52,356 bases of DNA from a virus: IMG/VR virus record IMGVR_UViG_3300021959_000062, positions 1 through 52,356 of that record. One strand, 5' to 3'. Position numbers and translations under genes: made by a program. This document shows positions 1-8,985 of the stretch, in pieces. The stretch's first letter is position 1. Each line of letters starts with the position of its first letter. Under the pieces are notes generated by a model that did no database searches, had not been told where the DNA came from, and saw nothing but the letters and a program-made list of their open reading frames with translations.

Positions 1-3000
1 CTATAATATCTCCAACACTAGATCCAGACTTTAAATCCTTCTCAATTAATTGTAATATACCATCAGCTACAGGTTTAAACTGTTTACTAATCTGATCAGC
101 TCTGACGCTATTTTGTTGGGCTATGGCATTAGCTCTAAAGTTAGAATCAAAGGATGCTCTCATATAAGCAAAGAAACCTTGAGATTCTAAAATTTGACTT
201 CTTTGTACAGAAGCTGTGTCTCCGCCAGACAGTAATACATCTAGTGCATTTGTCCAAAATAATTTAGCAGATTCATTTTGTATTTCTAGTCCTTTGGCAA
301 GAGAATCTCCTGCTTCTAATAACTTAGTTTCAATTGTATTTCTAATATTGATATTGCCAATATCTTTTTCTAATGCTTTGAAAGACTCAGTTACTTTTTC
401 TATAGCTCTTTCGCTATCTTTAAATGCTTTATCAATTTTAAATTGTCTAGCAGCATTGCTTGCGTCGATAAAAGCTTGTCCAACAGCTAGGGCTGCACTT
501 GCAGCTAAACCTACGCCAGCACCTAAAGCCTTAAACTTATCTGGAAGTAAATCAACAGCAGCTCCAGTAGCTATTTGTCCAGCACCGAAAGCTAAACCAC
601 CACCTTGTAATCCCGCATTAAATCCTGCTCCGCCTGCTGTGCTTGCTTCACTTAAAGATGCAGCAGCACTAGTTAATAAACTTACTCCTATACCTAATTG
701 ATTGGATATCTTACCTAATCCTCTACCAAAATCTCCGGGACCTTTAGCTCCTTGGCTTCGAGCTACTTGGTCAACAATCTTACGTCTTTCTGCAACTTCT
801 TGTTTTGCTATTCTTGTTGCATCTTTTAGTGATTTACCTTGTGCTCGAAGTTGATTCTTTCTCTCATTAATCTGGAACTTATCCATTTGATTAAGAGTTT
901 TACGATCTCTACTAGCTTGAGCTATGTATGCTTGTATATCTTTAGTTTCTATATCGCCAGATTTTGCTAAACTAGCGACACCACCTAAACCAGTTTTACT
1001 AGCAGCTTTACGCAGATCTTGACCACGATCTAATCTGTTAGAAAGATTTTGCAGTTGCTCACCTGATGCACCCTTAAGAGCACTAGAAACTTTTTGAGCA
1101 CCTGCTGCTTGTTTCTTAAGAGCTTTGATATTTGCATCTATAGATTTAGTACTAGCACCTATAGATTTAGCTCTAAACTTATCAGCTTCTAATGCTTCTA
1201 GGGCAGACTGATATGTAACCTGCTGTCCAGATTCTATCAGAGCCGCCGCCGAACTACTTGCTATACCAAGCTCTTGAATTTCATCACCGACTGCTGATAT
1301 CAATGTAAGATCATTTCTACTAATACCAATTGTATCCATAGTAGAACCTGGTCTTGCTGGTGCAGATCCGCCATTTGCAAACCCTACAAAACCACCACGA
1401 TTATATCCTTTGATTCTATCTGCATTGTTTAGTTTATTTAATGTTCTAGTGCCTAGCTTTGATGCCGAACTTTTATTAATTACAAACTCGCCGGGTGTGA
1501 GCATAGCAGGGACAGTGTCTTGAACATTGCCACCACTTGCATATCCTCTAATAAAACCTCCAAGAGCTCGATTGTTTAGCATCTCTCTTCTTCTATTACT
1601 TAATCTACGCCTACCAGATTTGCCATCTTTTGTATATGCAGATTCTTCTTCAAATCCAGATGTTAATTCTTTTGCATCTTTTTTGGTAAAAGTTTGTTTT
1701 ATAGCAGCTTTAAGTTTATTAGGCAAAGATCGGCTAACTTGACGGTCTGTATCAAAATTTTTAGTTCCAGCTATTTGATTAGCCAAATTTTGACTTAAAA
1801 GTTGTTCACCCTCTTGTAAAATATTGAACGCTTTTGATTGTGATCTTCCTTTAAAACCATAAACCTTAGATCCTTTACCAGATTTTAATAAAGTACCAAA
1901 AACACGATTATTTTTAATATAATTTGCAAGCGTCTTGCCATCAGCACCTTTACCGTCCTTTTGATTTCCACCACCTTTAGCCCAATTTAAATTCCAGTTA
2001 GCAGGCAGATCCAATCCCATATTGGTATAAACTTTTCTGAAACCCTTAGGTAGACCACTTGTGCTACCACTGTCTAGGTGTGTAAAATGAACACCTCCCT
2101 GTGGTGTAAGATTATCAAAATCTTTTTTCGTCTTTTTATTCTTACCACCATTACCAAACTTATTCATCTTGTGTAGACGTTTTGTTCCAAGGGTTGCTAC
2201 AGCTTTCTTGCGAATAACAAACTCTCCTGGTTGTAACATAGCAGGAACAGTATCTCCGCTACCTGTGCCGGGAACTACTCCACCTCTGGCAAATCTAGGA
2301 ATAGGTCCACCTTCAGATCTCTTAAATACTCCACCGAAACCTTTAGTAAATCCAGCTAAAGCACTAAGACCTTTCATAGCTCCTAATCCAGCTAATAAAG
2401 GAAGAACACCTTTTAGTGCATCTGCTACGCCGATAAATACTCTACTTAAATCTAAGCCTAAAGTTAATAAAGTTCTAAATCCTGTAGAATCAGATATACT
2501 TCTAACAAGAGCTGTAAATTCTTCACGAACTTTTTGTATCTGTACAGCTAACGCCAGCTGACCTTTTGCTGCGTCCTTACTTAATGAACCACTACCTCGT
2601 TGTGCAACATTAAGTGCTTGTTGTGCTGTGCCGAATTGCTGAATAAGTGGCAGAACCTTACCGATTTGACGAAAACCACCAAGTTCTTCTGCTATACCTG
2701 CAAATTTAAGATCTCTGGTATCTAGACTTCTTAAGCCTTCACTTAATAATTGTATAGCTTTGTAAGGACCAACAAACTTACCTTCAAGATCTGTAAGTGT
2801 AACACCAAACGCTTTAAGCGCATCAATAGTGTCTTGTCTTTGTAGACGAGTGAAGATCGTTCTCAAACCAGTAGCAATAGTTTCTGCGCTTTCACGAGAA
2901 GTAGCACGAACACTAGTAAAGACTGCTATAAATTCATTTAGAGCAGCTGTGCCTTGAGACACACCTTTACTAGCAGATGCAAACACACCACCAGTACGCT

Positions 3001-3850
3001 GAATAGCAGTAATAATATCACTAGCTTCAACAGCAAACTTACCTGCAACAGCATTGATACTACCTAAAGCACCTTCTAATTCTCCAGCAGAAATACTGAA
3101 CTGTCTCATAGCAGCAATTGCACCTTCAGTAGTATTAGTAAGACTAGCAAATGTTGGAGCTAATGCACTTTTTGCTAAAGCCTCAAGAGCTTTACGAGTA
3201 TCAGCAGCTTGTATACCAGCCTGAGATAATGTAACAGTAACGTTTGCAAGTTCTGTACTAGACACACCTAGCGATGTAGACAAAGCTGTTATGCTGTTAT
3301 CCAAACCTTTTAAAGAGGCTCGACTAGTATCTAACACCTGACTAACTCTAGTTAACTGTCTGTCATATTCTAGGAATGATTTTACGCTTGCAGTAATTGC
3401 ATTGTTAACAGCATATATAGCACCAGTAACCACACTAAATGCAGCAAACCTTTTGATGGCTAAACCACCTAGCTTACCGAACTCTTCAAATTCATTCTTA
3501 GCTTGTTGTACAGCTTTGGTCGTTGTAACAACAGACTTGGTTGTATTATTCATACCCGAAGCAATATTAGGAGAAATTTTAACATTTCCCACACTTCTCA
3601 TAGAAGCAGACAACTTATTAAATGCTGCTGTGGCATTACTGGCATTTTTAACAGTTGTTTGTAATGTTTTGTTAATTGCTGCAAGTCTAGTATTAGCTTG
3701 CTGCATACCTTGAATATTCTTTTTATTAATATTTATATTAAGGTTGGTATTAATTCCTTGCAGTTGTTTGCGTATACCACCAACAACCTGCCTAATGTTA
3801 GACGGTCCTCTAAGATTTAATTCAGCTGTAAGTTGGAATCCTTTTGCCAT
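1..3850 (-). CDS. Tail tape-measure protein (3' end outside window)
   Basis: Reading the minus strand from the ATG at 3850 gives an open frame of 1283 codons that leaves the window at its left edge, so the C-terminus is missing. The N-terminus (MAKGFQLTAELNLRG) is followed by a long alanine/glutamine-rich helical region. The motif DTVPAML(Q/T)PGEFVI, typical of tape-measure proteins of many phages, occurs twice, near residues 533-546 and 778-791. Hydrophobic glycine/alanine-rich segments lie near residues 455-505 and 1075-1125, as expected for a protein that enters the cell envelope. In the virion it sits inside the tail tube and sets tail length; it often assists DNA entry. It follows the tail tube and chaperone-position genes. 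A GAGG Shine-Dalgarno (3859-3862) supports the start. No lysozyme or peptidase domain is evident in the visible part. Confidence 0.93.
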   Translation of the reverse strand, partial: MAKGFQLTAELNLRGPSNIRQVVGGIRKQLQGINTNLNININKKNIQGMQQANTRLAAINKTLQTTVKNASNATAAFNKLSASMRSVGNVKISPNIASGMNNTTKSVVTTTKAVQQAKNEFEEFGKLGGLAIKRFAAFSVVTGAIYAVNNAITASVKSFLEYDRQLTRVSQVLDTSRASLKGLDNSITALSTSLGVSSTELANVTVTLSQAGIQAADTRKALEALAKSALAPTFASLTNTTEGAIAAMRQFSISAGELEGALGSINAVAGKFAVEASDIITAIQRTGGVFASASKGVSQGTAALNEFIAVFTSVRATSRESAETIATGLRTIFTRLQRQDTIDALKAFGVTLTDLEGKFVGPYKAIQLLSEGLRSLDTRDLKFAGIAEELGGFRQIGKVLPLIQQFGTAQQALNVAQRGSGSLSKDAAKGQLALAVQIQKVREEFTALVRSISDSTGFRTLLTLGLDLSRVFIGVADALKGVLPLLAGLGAMKGLSALAGFTKGFGGVFKRSEGGPIPRFARGGVVPGTGSGDTVPAMLQPGEFVIRKKAVATLGTKRLHKMNKFGNGGKNKKTKKDFDNLTPQGGVHFTHLDSGSTSGLPKGFRKVYTNMGLDLPANWNLNWAKGGGNQKDGKGADGKTLANYIKNNRVFGTLLKSGKGSKVYGFKGRSQSKAFNILQEGEQLLSQNLANQIAGTKNFDTDRQVSRSLPNKLKAAIKQTFTKKDAKELTSGFEEESAYTKDGKSGRRRLSNRRREMLNNRALGGFIRGYASGGNVQDTVPAMLTPGEFVINKSSASKLGTRTLNKLNNADRIKGYNRGGFVGFANGGSAPARPGSTMDTIGISRNDLTLISAVGDEIQELGIASSSAAALIESGQQVTYQSALEALEADKFRAKSIGASTKSIDANIKALKKQAAGAQKVSSALKGASGEQLQNLSNRLDRGQDLRKAASKTGLGGVASLAKSGDIETKDIQAYIAQASRDRKTLNQMDKFQINERKNQLRAQGKSLKDATRIAKQEVAERRKIVDQVARSQGAKGPGDFGRGLGKISNQLGIGVSLLTSAAASLSEASTAGGAGFNAGLQGGGLAFGAGQIATGAAVDLLPDKFKALGAGVGLAASAALAVGQAFIDASNAARQFKIDKAFKDSERAIEKVTESFKALEKDIGNINIRNTIETKLLEAGDSLAKGLEIQNESAKLFWTNALDVLLSGGDTASVQRSQILESQGFFAYMRASFDSNFRANAIAQQNSVRADQISKQFKPVADGILQLIEKDLKSGSSVGDII

Positions 3851-3862
3851 TTATGTTACCTC

Positions 3863-3901
3863 AAAAAAATAACGCCATACCGTTATACAGCATAGCGTTA
3901 T
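3863..3901 (-). terminator. Hairpin plus T-tract just upstream of the tape-measure gene
   Basis: On the minus strand the 7-bp perfect arms ATAACGC (3895-3901) and GCGTTAT (3869-3875) can extend inward through TATGC/GGTATG with wobble pairs. The hairpin is followed directly by six T's (3863-3868). This looks like an intrinsic terminator or attenuator between the 295-aa gene and the tape-measure gene. It lies only a few bases before the tape-measure Shine-Dalgarno, so a role as a 5'UTR structure is also possible. Confidence 0.6.
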
Positions 3902-3910
3902 CAAAAGAAA

Positions 3911-3920
3911 TTATATTTAT
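3911..3920 (-). promoter_or_regulatory. Candidate phage late promoter motif ATAAATATAA
   Basis: The minus-strand 10-mer ATAAATATAA (preceded by G) lies in the short gap between the 295-aa gene and the tape-measure gene. The identical 10-mer occurs in the gap after the capsid terminator at 41269-41278. Its core NATAAATA resembles late promoters reported for T4-like and cyanophage systems. If used here, it would place the hairpin at 3863-3901 in the 5' leader of the tape-measure transcript. This is inferred from motif and location only. Confidence 0.35.
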
Positions 3921-3933
3921 CAAAGAAAGAGTA

Positions 3934-4821
3934 TTACTCTGATGATTCAGTTTTGGAGTCTGCCTCCTTGTCCTTATCCTTGTCTTCAGATTTTGGTGCT
4001 TCATCTTCTTTAGTCTCTTTTTCTTCTTCAAGAACTACTGGTTTACCATCATCATCTAAAAACGGCTCAGCATCAACAACATATTCACCTTCTTTGTCGA
4101 CCGGATTTCCGTCTTTATCAACAAAACTGCCTTGTTCATCAATATATCGACCATCTTCATTAACCAAACGACCTTCGCTATCAATTGTTCTACCCTGCTT
4201 ATCAATGAACCTCAAATCGTCGTTTACAAATTTATATTTCTTCAAAAATTTATTTTCTGGTAAGCCTTTCTCAAAGTCATTATCCAGACCGTAAATAATA
4301 TTTGCCAATTTACTCGCACCAGCCAAAGCTACAGGATCATCCATCCTGTTCATGTAATCTTCCAAGTCTTTAAAATAAGGTTTATCATTCTCCTTATACA
4401 CCACACAAGAGCTAACTAAATAGTTAAATCTAGCATTATCTGCTTGACCTTCTGCACTATGATTATCCAAACTCGTTCTAACACTTATTAAGTCTCTAAT
4501 TTCTAATCTTACATCTCGCATCTTAAGAGCTAATTTCTTAGCGTCAATTAATGCGAAACCTCCCTTAGCCAACTTCTTTTCACCCTCTAAAAGTTCTTCT
4601 TGAAGCTTTTCGTACTTCTTTTGCTTCTCTTTATTCCATAATCCTTGGTCTTCAAGAACATCATCCATTTTAGCTCTAACCACACTATTGCTCTTGATGG
4701 CGTCTGTAAAAGCAGTATTATATGCTTTTTGCGCTTCTCTTTGATCCGTTAGGGATGGAGAACGCACTGTAAAAGTTTGTTCTTTTCCGTCTACCTCTAC
4801 TTTAATATCCTCAGTTTTCAT
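3934..4821 (-). CDS. Hypothetical protein in the tail-assembly position, with acidic heptad-repeat C-terminus
   Basis: This 295-aa protein has a globular N-terminal part (KVEVDGKEQTFTVRSPSLTDQ) followed by a long charged helical region at about residues 50-115. Residues 206-247 form six tandem seven-residue units of pattern [IV]-[DN]-x-[DEQ]-G-x-x. The C-terminus, from about 262, is a low-complexity E/K/D tail. It lies directly before the tape-measure gene, where tail-assembly chaperones are usually encoded. Its ATG overlaps the end of the 111-aa gene (ATGAAAACTGA), suggesting coupled translation. The frame relation is +1 and there is no evident slippery heptamer, so classic -1 frameshifting is not supported. 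Function as a tape-measure chaperone is inferred from position only. Confidence 0.85.
   Translation of the reverse strand: MKTEDIKVEVDGKEQTFTVRSPSLTDQREAQKAYNTAFTDAIKSNSVVRAKMDDVLEDQGLWNKEKQKKYEKLQEELLEGEKKLAKGGFALIDAKKLALKMRDVRLEIRDLISVRTSLDNHSAEGQADNARFNYLVSSCVVYKENDKPYFKDLEDYMNRMDDPVALAGASKLANIIYGLDNDFEKGLPENKFLKKYKFVNDDLRFIDKQGRTIDSEGRLVNEDGRYIDEQGSFVDKDGNPVDKEGEYVVDAEPFLDDDGKPVVLEEEKETKEDEAPKSEDKDKDKEADSKTESSE
4081..4206 (-). repeat. Six tandem heptapeptide units inside the 295-aa protein
   Basis: Consecutive units read IDKQGRT, IDSEGRL, VNEDGRY, IDEQGSF, VDKDGNP and VDKEGEY. Each has a hydrophobic residue, an acidic or amide residue, and a glycine at position 5, and a related piece (FLDDDGKPV) follows. 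The protein pattern is kept while codons vary. Confidence 0.9.
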
Positions 4822-5146
4822 AATCTGAACCTTTCTTATTTTTAGGATCTTCTATTTGTGTATGAAATTTAGTTTGCATTGTCAGTGGTATGGCTCCAGC
4901 CTGCCTGATATGATCAGCAGAATGCCTCATATAGTCCTGTTTTAAATTTCTAATCTCTTTATTGCCCTGATTTAATATAGAGTTGCGAGTGTCATCCCAC
5001 AAGTCTGCAAATGCTTCTTCTTGCTCTGTTAGTGGACCATCTTTAAAATGACCCCATAAATGTCCAAAACTATTTTCCATTTTAGATAATGCACCTATCA
5101 TGGTAGTCTGTACTCTTCTACAACTTTGTTCTAAAAATTTATCCAT
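4811..5146 (-). CDS. Hypothetical small protein in the tail-assembly position
   Basis: This 111-aa protein (MDKFLEQSCRRVQTTMIG...) is predicted mostly helical and charged, with no recognised family motif. The ATG at 5146 has an AAGGA Shine-Dalgarno embedded in the last codons of the 344-aa gene, and the stop overlaps the next gene by 11 bases, so the three genes look translationally linked. Position between tail tube and tape measure fits an accessory tail-assembly factor, but that rests on location alone. Confidence 0.75.
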   Translation of the reverse strand: MDKFLEQSCRRVQTTMIGALSKMENSFGHLWGHFKDGPLTEQEEAFADLWDDTRNSILNQGNKEIRNLKQDYMRHSADHIRQAGAIPLTMQTKFHTQIEDPKNKKGSDYEN

Positions 5147-5148
5147 TG

Positions 5149-6183
5149 TTATTTCCTTTTATTTAGTTCTGCTATCTTATTACGCATTTCTGCTTGAGTA
5201 TCAGCAAATTCGCTATCTTTTTTTAGCTCTCCTGGTTTCAAATTACGACGAGCATTTATTTTACCCATCGCTTTTTGTGAATTTAATTCATTAATCTGAT
5301 CAAATTCTTCCTCATCTTTAGGCATAAGAAAAACTTCTTGAGCATTCTGTCCATACTTCCCTAATACATTATTTACACCCTTTTCTGATTTTTCCTTTGC
5401 ATTTTTCTTTTGTTGCTCTAACATCCATCCATCTAAAGCATCGTCATCTTCGATAATAGCATCATCAGGACATTCTGGATGTTCATAAATTTTAGTATAC
5501 ATTTGATTAATGCTTAATACAGCCTTTTGTTCTTCTGTATGTTCTGATGCAGATCGGTTGAATATATTTGTAGGATTAGAATTATAAAGTTTTCTCCAAA
5601 CATCACTCTTAACTATCTGTTTGTATTTATTAACAGGGATTATGTTTTGAGCAATCTCTTGTGCTATGTTGTTAAATAGTATATGATTTATATTTGGATA
5701 ATCCTCAAAGATCAAATTATTATTCTTGTCCATAAGAGTATTACATAAAATATACTCGTTTTTTATATTCTCACAATAATGTTCTAATGTTAAAAAGTCT
5801 AAATATTGTTTATCATTATATGCTTTATGCAAAAGAGCCTCTATGGATCTTATTTTTTTTTGATTTCTAGACCTGACAGACTTTTGAAAAAATTGCTTGT
5901 AATATTGTATTTTGGTATTTTCTAGAGTTTTTTCTGTGGTCTTTATTTGTTCATCTATATCTTTAGAAATCATATTGGTAGAAATCAAGAAATAGTGAAT
6001 ATCTTCCTTGTGGATAAAGTCAGAAAAAAGATTATCCTGATAAGTCTTATGATATAGATAATCAGCGGCCATCTTAAGGTCAACGGTCGGACTTATTAAT
6101 TTATATAAATTATTTTTTATCTCTATAAATTGATAGCCGCTAATTATTCTATTTATTAATGTATCCAGTTCGTGATCATTCAC
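5149..6183 (-). CDS. Hypothetical 344-aa protein between tail tube and tape measure
   Basis: The start is GTG at 6181-6183, with AGGA five bases upstream; no in-frame ATG fits better. The protein is rich in K, N, Y and I in its first two thirds, with helical stretches near residues 75-125, and becomes more charged and Q/E-rich towards the C-terminus (about 225-344), ending in a lysine-rich tail. No family was recognised. Its place downstream of the tail tube gene and upstream of two small genes and the tape measure suggests a tail-assembly or minor tail role, without direct motif support. Confidence 0.8.
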   Translation of the reverse strand: MNDHELDTLINRIISGYQFIEIKNNLYKLISPTVDLKMAADYLYHKTYQDNLFSDFIHKEDIHYFLISTNMISKDIDEQIKTTEKTLENTKIQYYKQFFQKSVRSRNQKKIRSIEALLHKAYNDKQYLDFLTLEHYCENIKNEYILCNTLMDKNNNLIFEDYPNINHILFNNIAQEIAQNIIPVNKYKQIVKSDVWRKLYNSNPTNIFNRSASEHTEEQKAVLSINQMYTKIYEHPECPDDAIIEDDDALDGWMLEQQKKNAKEKSEKGVNNVLGKYGQNAQEVFLMPKDEEEFDQINELNSQKAMGKINARRNLKPGELKKDSEFADTQAEMRNKIAELNKRK

Positions 6184-6215
6184 ATCCGTCCTAACTGTCC
6201 CTGATTTTAACTAAA

Positions 6216-7310
6216 TTATGAAAACTTCTTTCTTCCATAATTATCAAGATCTACTTGTTCCATGTCGTCAAAGCCAACGGTGGTTACATCTGGATCATTA
6301 CTGACACCTGTATACTTAAACTCACTATAATTAATATAGCTGAACGTATATGTTACATTGTCACCACCAGCATCTCCACCACTTTGACTAACAGAATTAA
6401 GCTTGTTCTTAGTACCTAAGTCTAATGTCAGACCATCACACAACTTAAGCTTAATCTGTTTGTCTGCTAGAGCCTTTGGATTTTCGCAGTTGGTGTCGGT
6501 CTCAGTTGCACCTACTTGATCACCCTTAGCACTAATAAATTCAAACTCACTGTTAACTTCAACAGGGAAGTTGATATATCTGGTAAAAGGAAGTCTTTCA
6601 CCAAGCTGGAAGATTTCTTCACGACCAAGGTCAACACTAACACTAACACTTTGAAGTCTAAAGCCTGCTGGTAATGAACCACTTGCAAATCCACCACCAT
6701 TAGCTCCACCTGCACCAGTTGGGAATACTGAATTAGTGAGGTCAAACATCTGACGTCTTGCAATACCTGTTAGACTTGCATCTGGTGGGTCAGTATTGGT
6801 GACATTGTTGCTGGTTGACCATTGTTTACTATTAGCAACGATACTAACTTCTTCAGTAAATGCTCCATCAGAAGGGAAATTATAAGTAACACTACTAAGA
6901 TAAGCAGGCATCATTTCGCAAATTGCACTTGGAACTCCGGTAGCAGCATTAAAAGTCTGAGGATAAATTTGTAGTAAAACAGCACTACGAGCATCACTAA
7001 CCTCAGCAAGTGTCTTTGCTGTAGAGGCATTCATCATTCGTTCGTAAACAGTAGTGGTTCCATCTAGCTGTTTGGTAACACTAACTTCAACATCTGGTAC
7101 ATCTTCAAAAAGGTCACCAGGAGCTAAACGACCAAGCTGATAAACAGGGTCTAGATTGAAATTGGTAGTAATACCAACACTTTGAATACCATTGAGTGTT
7201 TTGTATGATTGAGAGGGGCTGCTGTCAGCTGATCCGGAGGATGCTCCGAATGATACTTTTTGACATGCATAGAATGTCCTAACAGATGCGGTATCAGAAT
7301 TTAATGTCAT
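6216..7310 (-). CDS. Probable major tail (tube) protein
   Basis: This 364-aa, beta-rich, serine/threonine-rich protein contains two similar blocks. One is near residues 41-85 (IQSVGITTNFNLDPVYQLGR ... DVEVSVTKQLDG) and one near 220-260 (LQSVSVSVDLGREEIFQLGE ... NFPVEVNSEFEF). An internal pseudo-duplication of this sort suits a tube subunit made of repeated beta-sandwich elements. It precedes the tape-measure block, the usual place of the tube gene, and has a GGAG Shine-Dalgarno. Tube monomers would stack around the tape-measure protein to form the DNA channel. No sheath gene was found nearby, favouring a non-contractile tail. Assignment is by length, composition, internal repeat and order. 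Confidence 0.75.
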   Translation of the reverse strand: MTLNSDTASVRTFYACQKVSFGASSGSADSSPSQSYKTLNGIQSVGITTNFNLDPVYQLGRLAPGDLFEDVPDVEVSVTKQLDGTTTVYERMMNASTAKTLAEVSDARSAVLLQIYPQTFNAATGVPSAICEMMPAYLSSVTYNFPSDGAFTEEVSIVANSKQWSTSNNVTNTDPPDASLTGIARRQMFDLTNSVFPTGAGGANGGGFASGSLPAGFRLQSVSVSVDLGREEIFQLGERLPFTRYINFPVEVNSEFEFISAKGDQVGATETDTNCENPKALADKQIKLKLCDGLTLDLGTKNKLNSVSQSGGDAGGDNVTYTFSYINYSEFKYTGVSNDPDVTTVGFDDMEQVDLDNYGRKKFS

Positions 7311-7348
7311 TGTGAATTCTCCGGATTGAAATTATAGAGGAAAATAAC

Positions 7349-8332
7349 TTATATAAGTGTTTCGGTCGTTAATCTTATTGTACACCAATAAATATTTTTA
7401 TTTCTACTTTCCATGTCTAGGAGGTCTAATTCCTTAATATAGAAATTTTTCCAAAAATAAGGGCTATTTCCGCTAGAAAGCTCATGATATGATGATCCGT
7501 TGGGATTGATAGAACCCTTATGGTCTAGAGGATAAACACCACTATCGACAACTTTATTTATGTCGTACATGTTGATTGTATTTTCTTTTTGTAGTCGTAA
7601 TATGTCTACGATTCTGTTTTTATGAGCACCATTCTCTGCAAATACATGCAGTAATATATCTTGACTAACCATAAAGTCATGACCACCAAGCTGAAATGGT
7701 TGAGAAAAGCTTCTGGCTATAGGTTCAATAATAATAGCAGGCATCTGGATACGATGGTTAGACGAGACGCTATAATCACCACTTTTGGCCTGATTTAATG
7801 ATGGAGAAGGTTTGTAGGTTAATTCTTGTAATTCTTTCCAGTGTGGATCAGTACTAGATTTATATATTTGGCACCATCTATATGCATGACTCAAACTAAC
7901 CTTGGAAGTCTTAGAAATAGCTTTATCGAAAACTATCTGTCCTTGTGGATAATTTATGTAATATCCTGTAGTTGCCACTCCTGTTGGACCTGATATAAAG
8001 TTATTATTTATAGTCACACCAGATATAGCATTCGCTGTATTATTGTCAAAATAACCATCATTCCAATAAAACCCACTTTGCCAAACCCAATCTTTTTTAG
8101 CACTTTGCCACACTTGACCGTCTTTATATCCAGGAATTGATGTAGTTTTTAGTTCGTGAAAAGTACCCCCATATAATCCACTAGTAGGGGTGTCTACATT
8201 GATATATCCTCCGATATTCAAAAAGCCCCAATCCAGATAAGCCTTGAGATTTTCTTCAAGCTCATCTATGAGTAGACTATCTCCTAGTCTGTCAACACCA
8301 TTAAATACTTTGTATGATGGTAAGAAAGTCAT
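7349..8332 (-). CDS. Hypothetical neck/tail-completion candidate, 327 aa
   Basis: The start ATG overlaps the stop of the 218-aa gene as ATGA, with GGAG upstream, so translation is probably coupled. The protein is rich in aromatic residues (for example VWQSGFYWNDGYFDN near residue 83) and looks beta-rich; no standard motif was recognised. The C-terminal part (about 200-327) resembles a region that would follow a ligand or assembly loop (QPFQLGGHDFMVSQDILLHV). Lying between a possible tail-completion gene and the tail tube gene, it may be a tail terminator or a structural adaptor. This is positional inference. Confidence 0.7.
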   Translation of the reverse strand: MTFLPSYKVFNGVDRLGDSLLIDELEENLKAYLDWGFLNIGGYINVDTPTSGLYGGTFHELKTTSIPGYKDGQVWQSAKKDWVWQSGFYWNDGYFDNNTANAISGVTINNNFISGPTGVATTGYYINYPQGQIVFDKAISKTSKVSLSHAYRWCQIYKSSTDPHWKELQELTYKPSPSLNQAKSGDYSVSSNHRIQMPAIIIEPIARSFSQPFQLGGHDFMVSQDILLHVFAENGAHKNRIVDILRLQKENTINMYDINKVVDSGVYPLDHKGSINPNGSSYHELSSGNSPYFWKNFYIKELDLLDMESRNKNIYWCTIRLTTETLI

Positions 8333-8985
8333 ATATTTTTCTCCAATGCTACTCGAATGATATTTTGCATTTTGGTGTCATCTAATCTACTAATAGCTCT
8401 ATACACCCAATTATTGCTTTCAGTTCCAGCAAACTTCGTTGGCATCCGATAGTTCTGCTTAGAACTAACCATAACAGCCATTCCTGTACGGGATCTTGGA
8501 TTAGGACCTATTAATATCTCATAGTCTTTTACTAGTATATCTCCACCTCTTAATAGTAGCCATTCCAGCCAAGGCACTAAAGAACCCGTATTACTGTCTT
8601 TTATTACTGAACCCGCTGACCCCAGAACATCTGAATAGTCACTTTTAATCATATCAATAGAAAATCCACCAGATAAAGAGTTGCCTTTAATAGTTACTTT
8701 TTTAGTATTTATACTTATACTATTAACCCAAATATCAACTATCCGATCAACTATACCTGGATTAGGAACACCAAGCTCATATTTTAATTGTCCTGAAATA
8801 AGAGACAAATACTCACCTTCTGCCTCTATAGATCTTTTAACAACAGCTTGCAGTTCTACAGAAGCATCCTTGCTAGCTTTACTTAATGCGGAATTTAATT
8901 GACTTGCTAATGCAGACAATATCTTATTTGTTATAGTTTTATCATTATCTAATAATTTAAAACTAAAATTCATGATTTTTGCCAC
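8329..8985 (-). CDS. Possible neck / tail-completion protein, 218 aa
   Basis: This mixed alpha/beta protein has an N-terminal helical segment (ILSALASQLNSALSKASKDA) of the kind seen in HK97-gp10-like tail-completion proteins, and a C-terminal RTGMAVMVSS... strand region. The called start at 8985 overlaps the upstream gene by 16 bases. The internal ATG at 8973 (MNFSFKLL) forms a tight ATGA overlap with the upstream stop and is equally plausible; neither has a good Shine-Dalgarno. It lies in a run of three small overlapping genes between the last large fibre and the tail tube. The family call is tentative. Confidence 0.65.
   Translation of the reverse strand: MAKIMNFSFKLLDNDKTITNKILSALASQLNSALSKASKDASVELQAVVKRSIEAEGEYLSLISGQLKYELGVPNPGIVDRIVDIWVNSISINTKKVTIKGNSLSGGFSIDMIKSDYSDVLGSAGSVIKDSNTGSLVPWLEWLLLRGGDILVKDYEILIGPNPRSRTGMAVMVSSKQNYRMPTKFAGTESNNWVYRAISRLDDTKMQNIIRVALEKNI

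Noticed and set aside
216-701. Plus-strand open frame rich in A/L/S opposite the tape-measure gene
   Set aside because: It lies antisense to a strongly supported tape-measure frame, has shadow-like composition, and no ribosome site or partner genes.
4811-5146. Programmed frameshift joining the 111-aa and 295-aa genes
   Set aside because: The frame relation is +1 and no slippery heptamer is seen at the overlap; the second gene has its own ATG in a normal coupled overlap.
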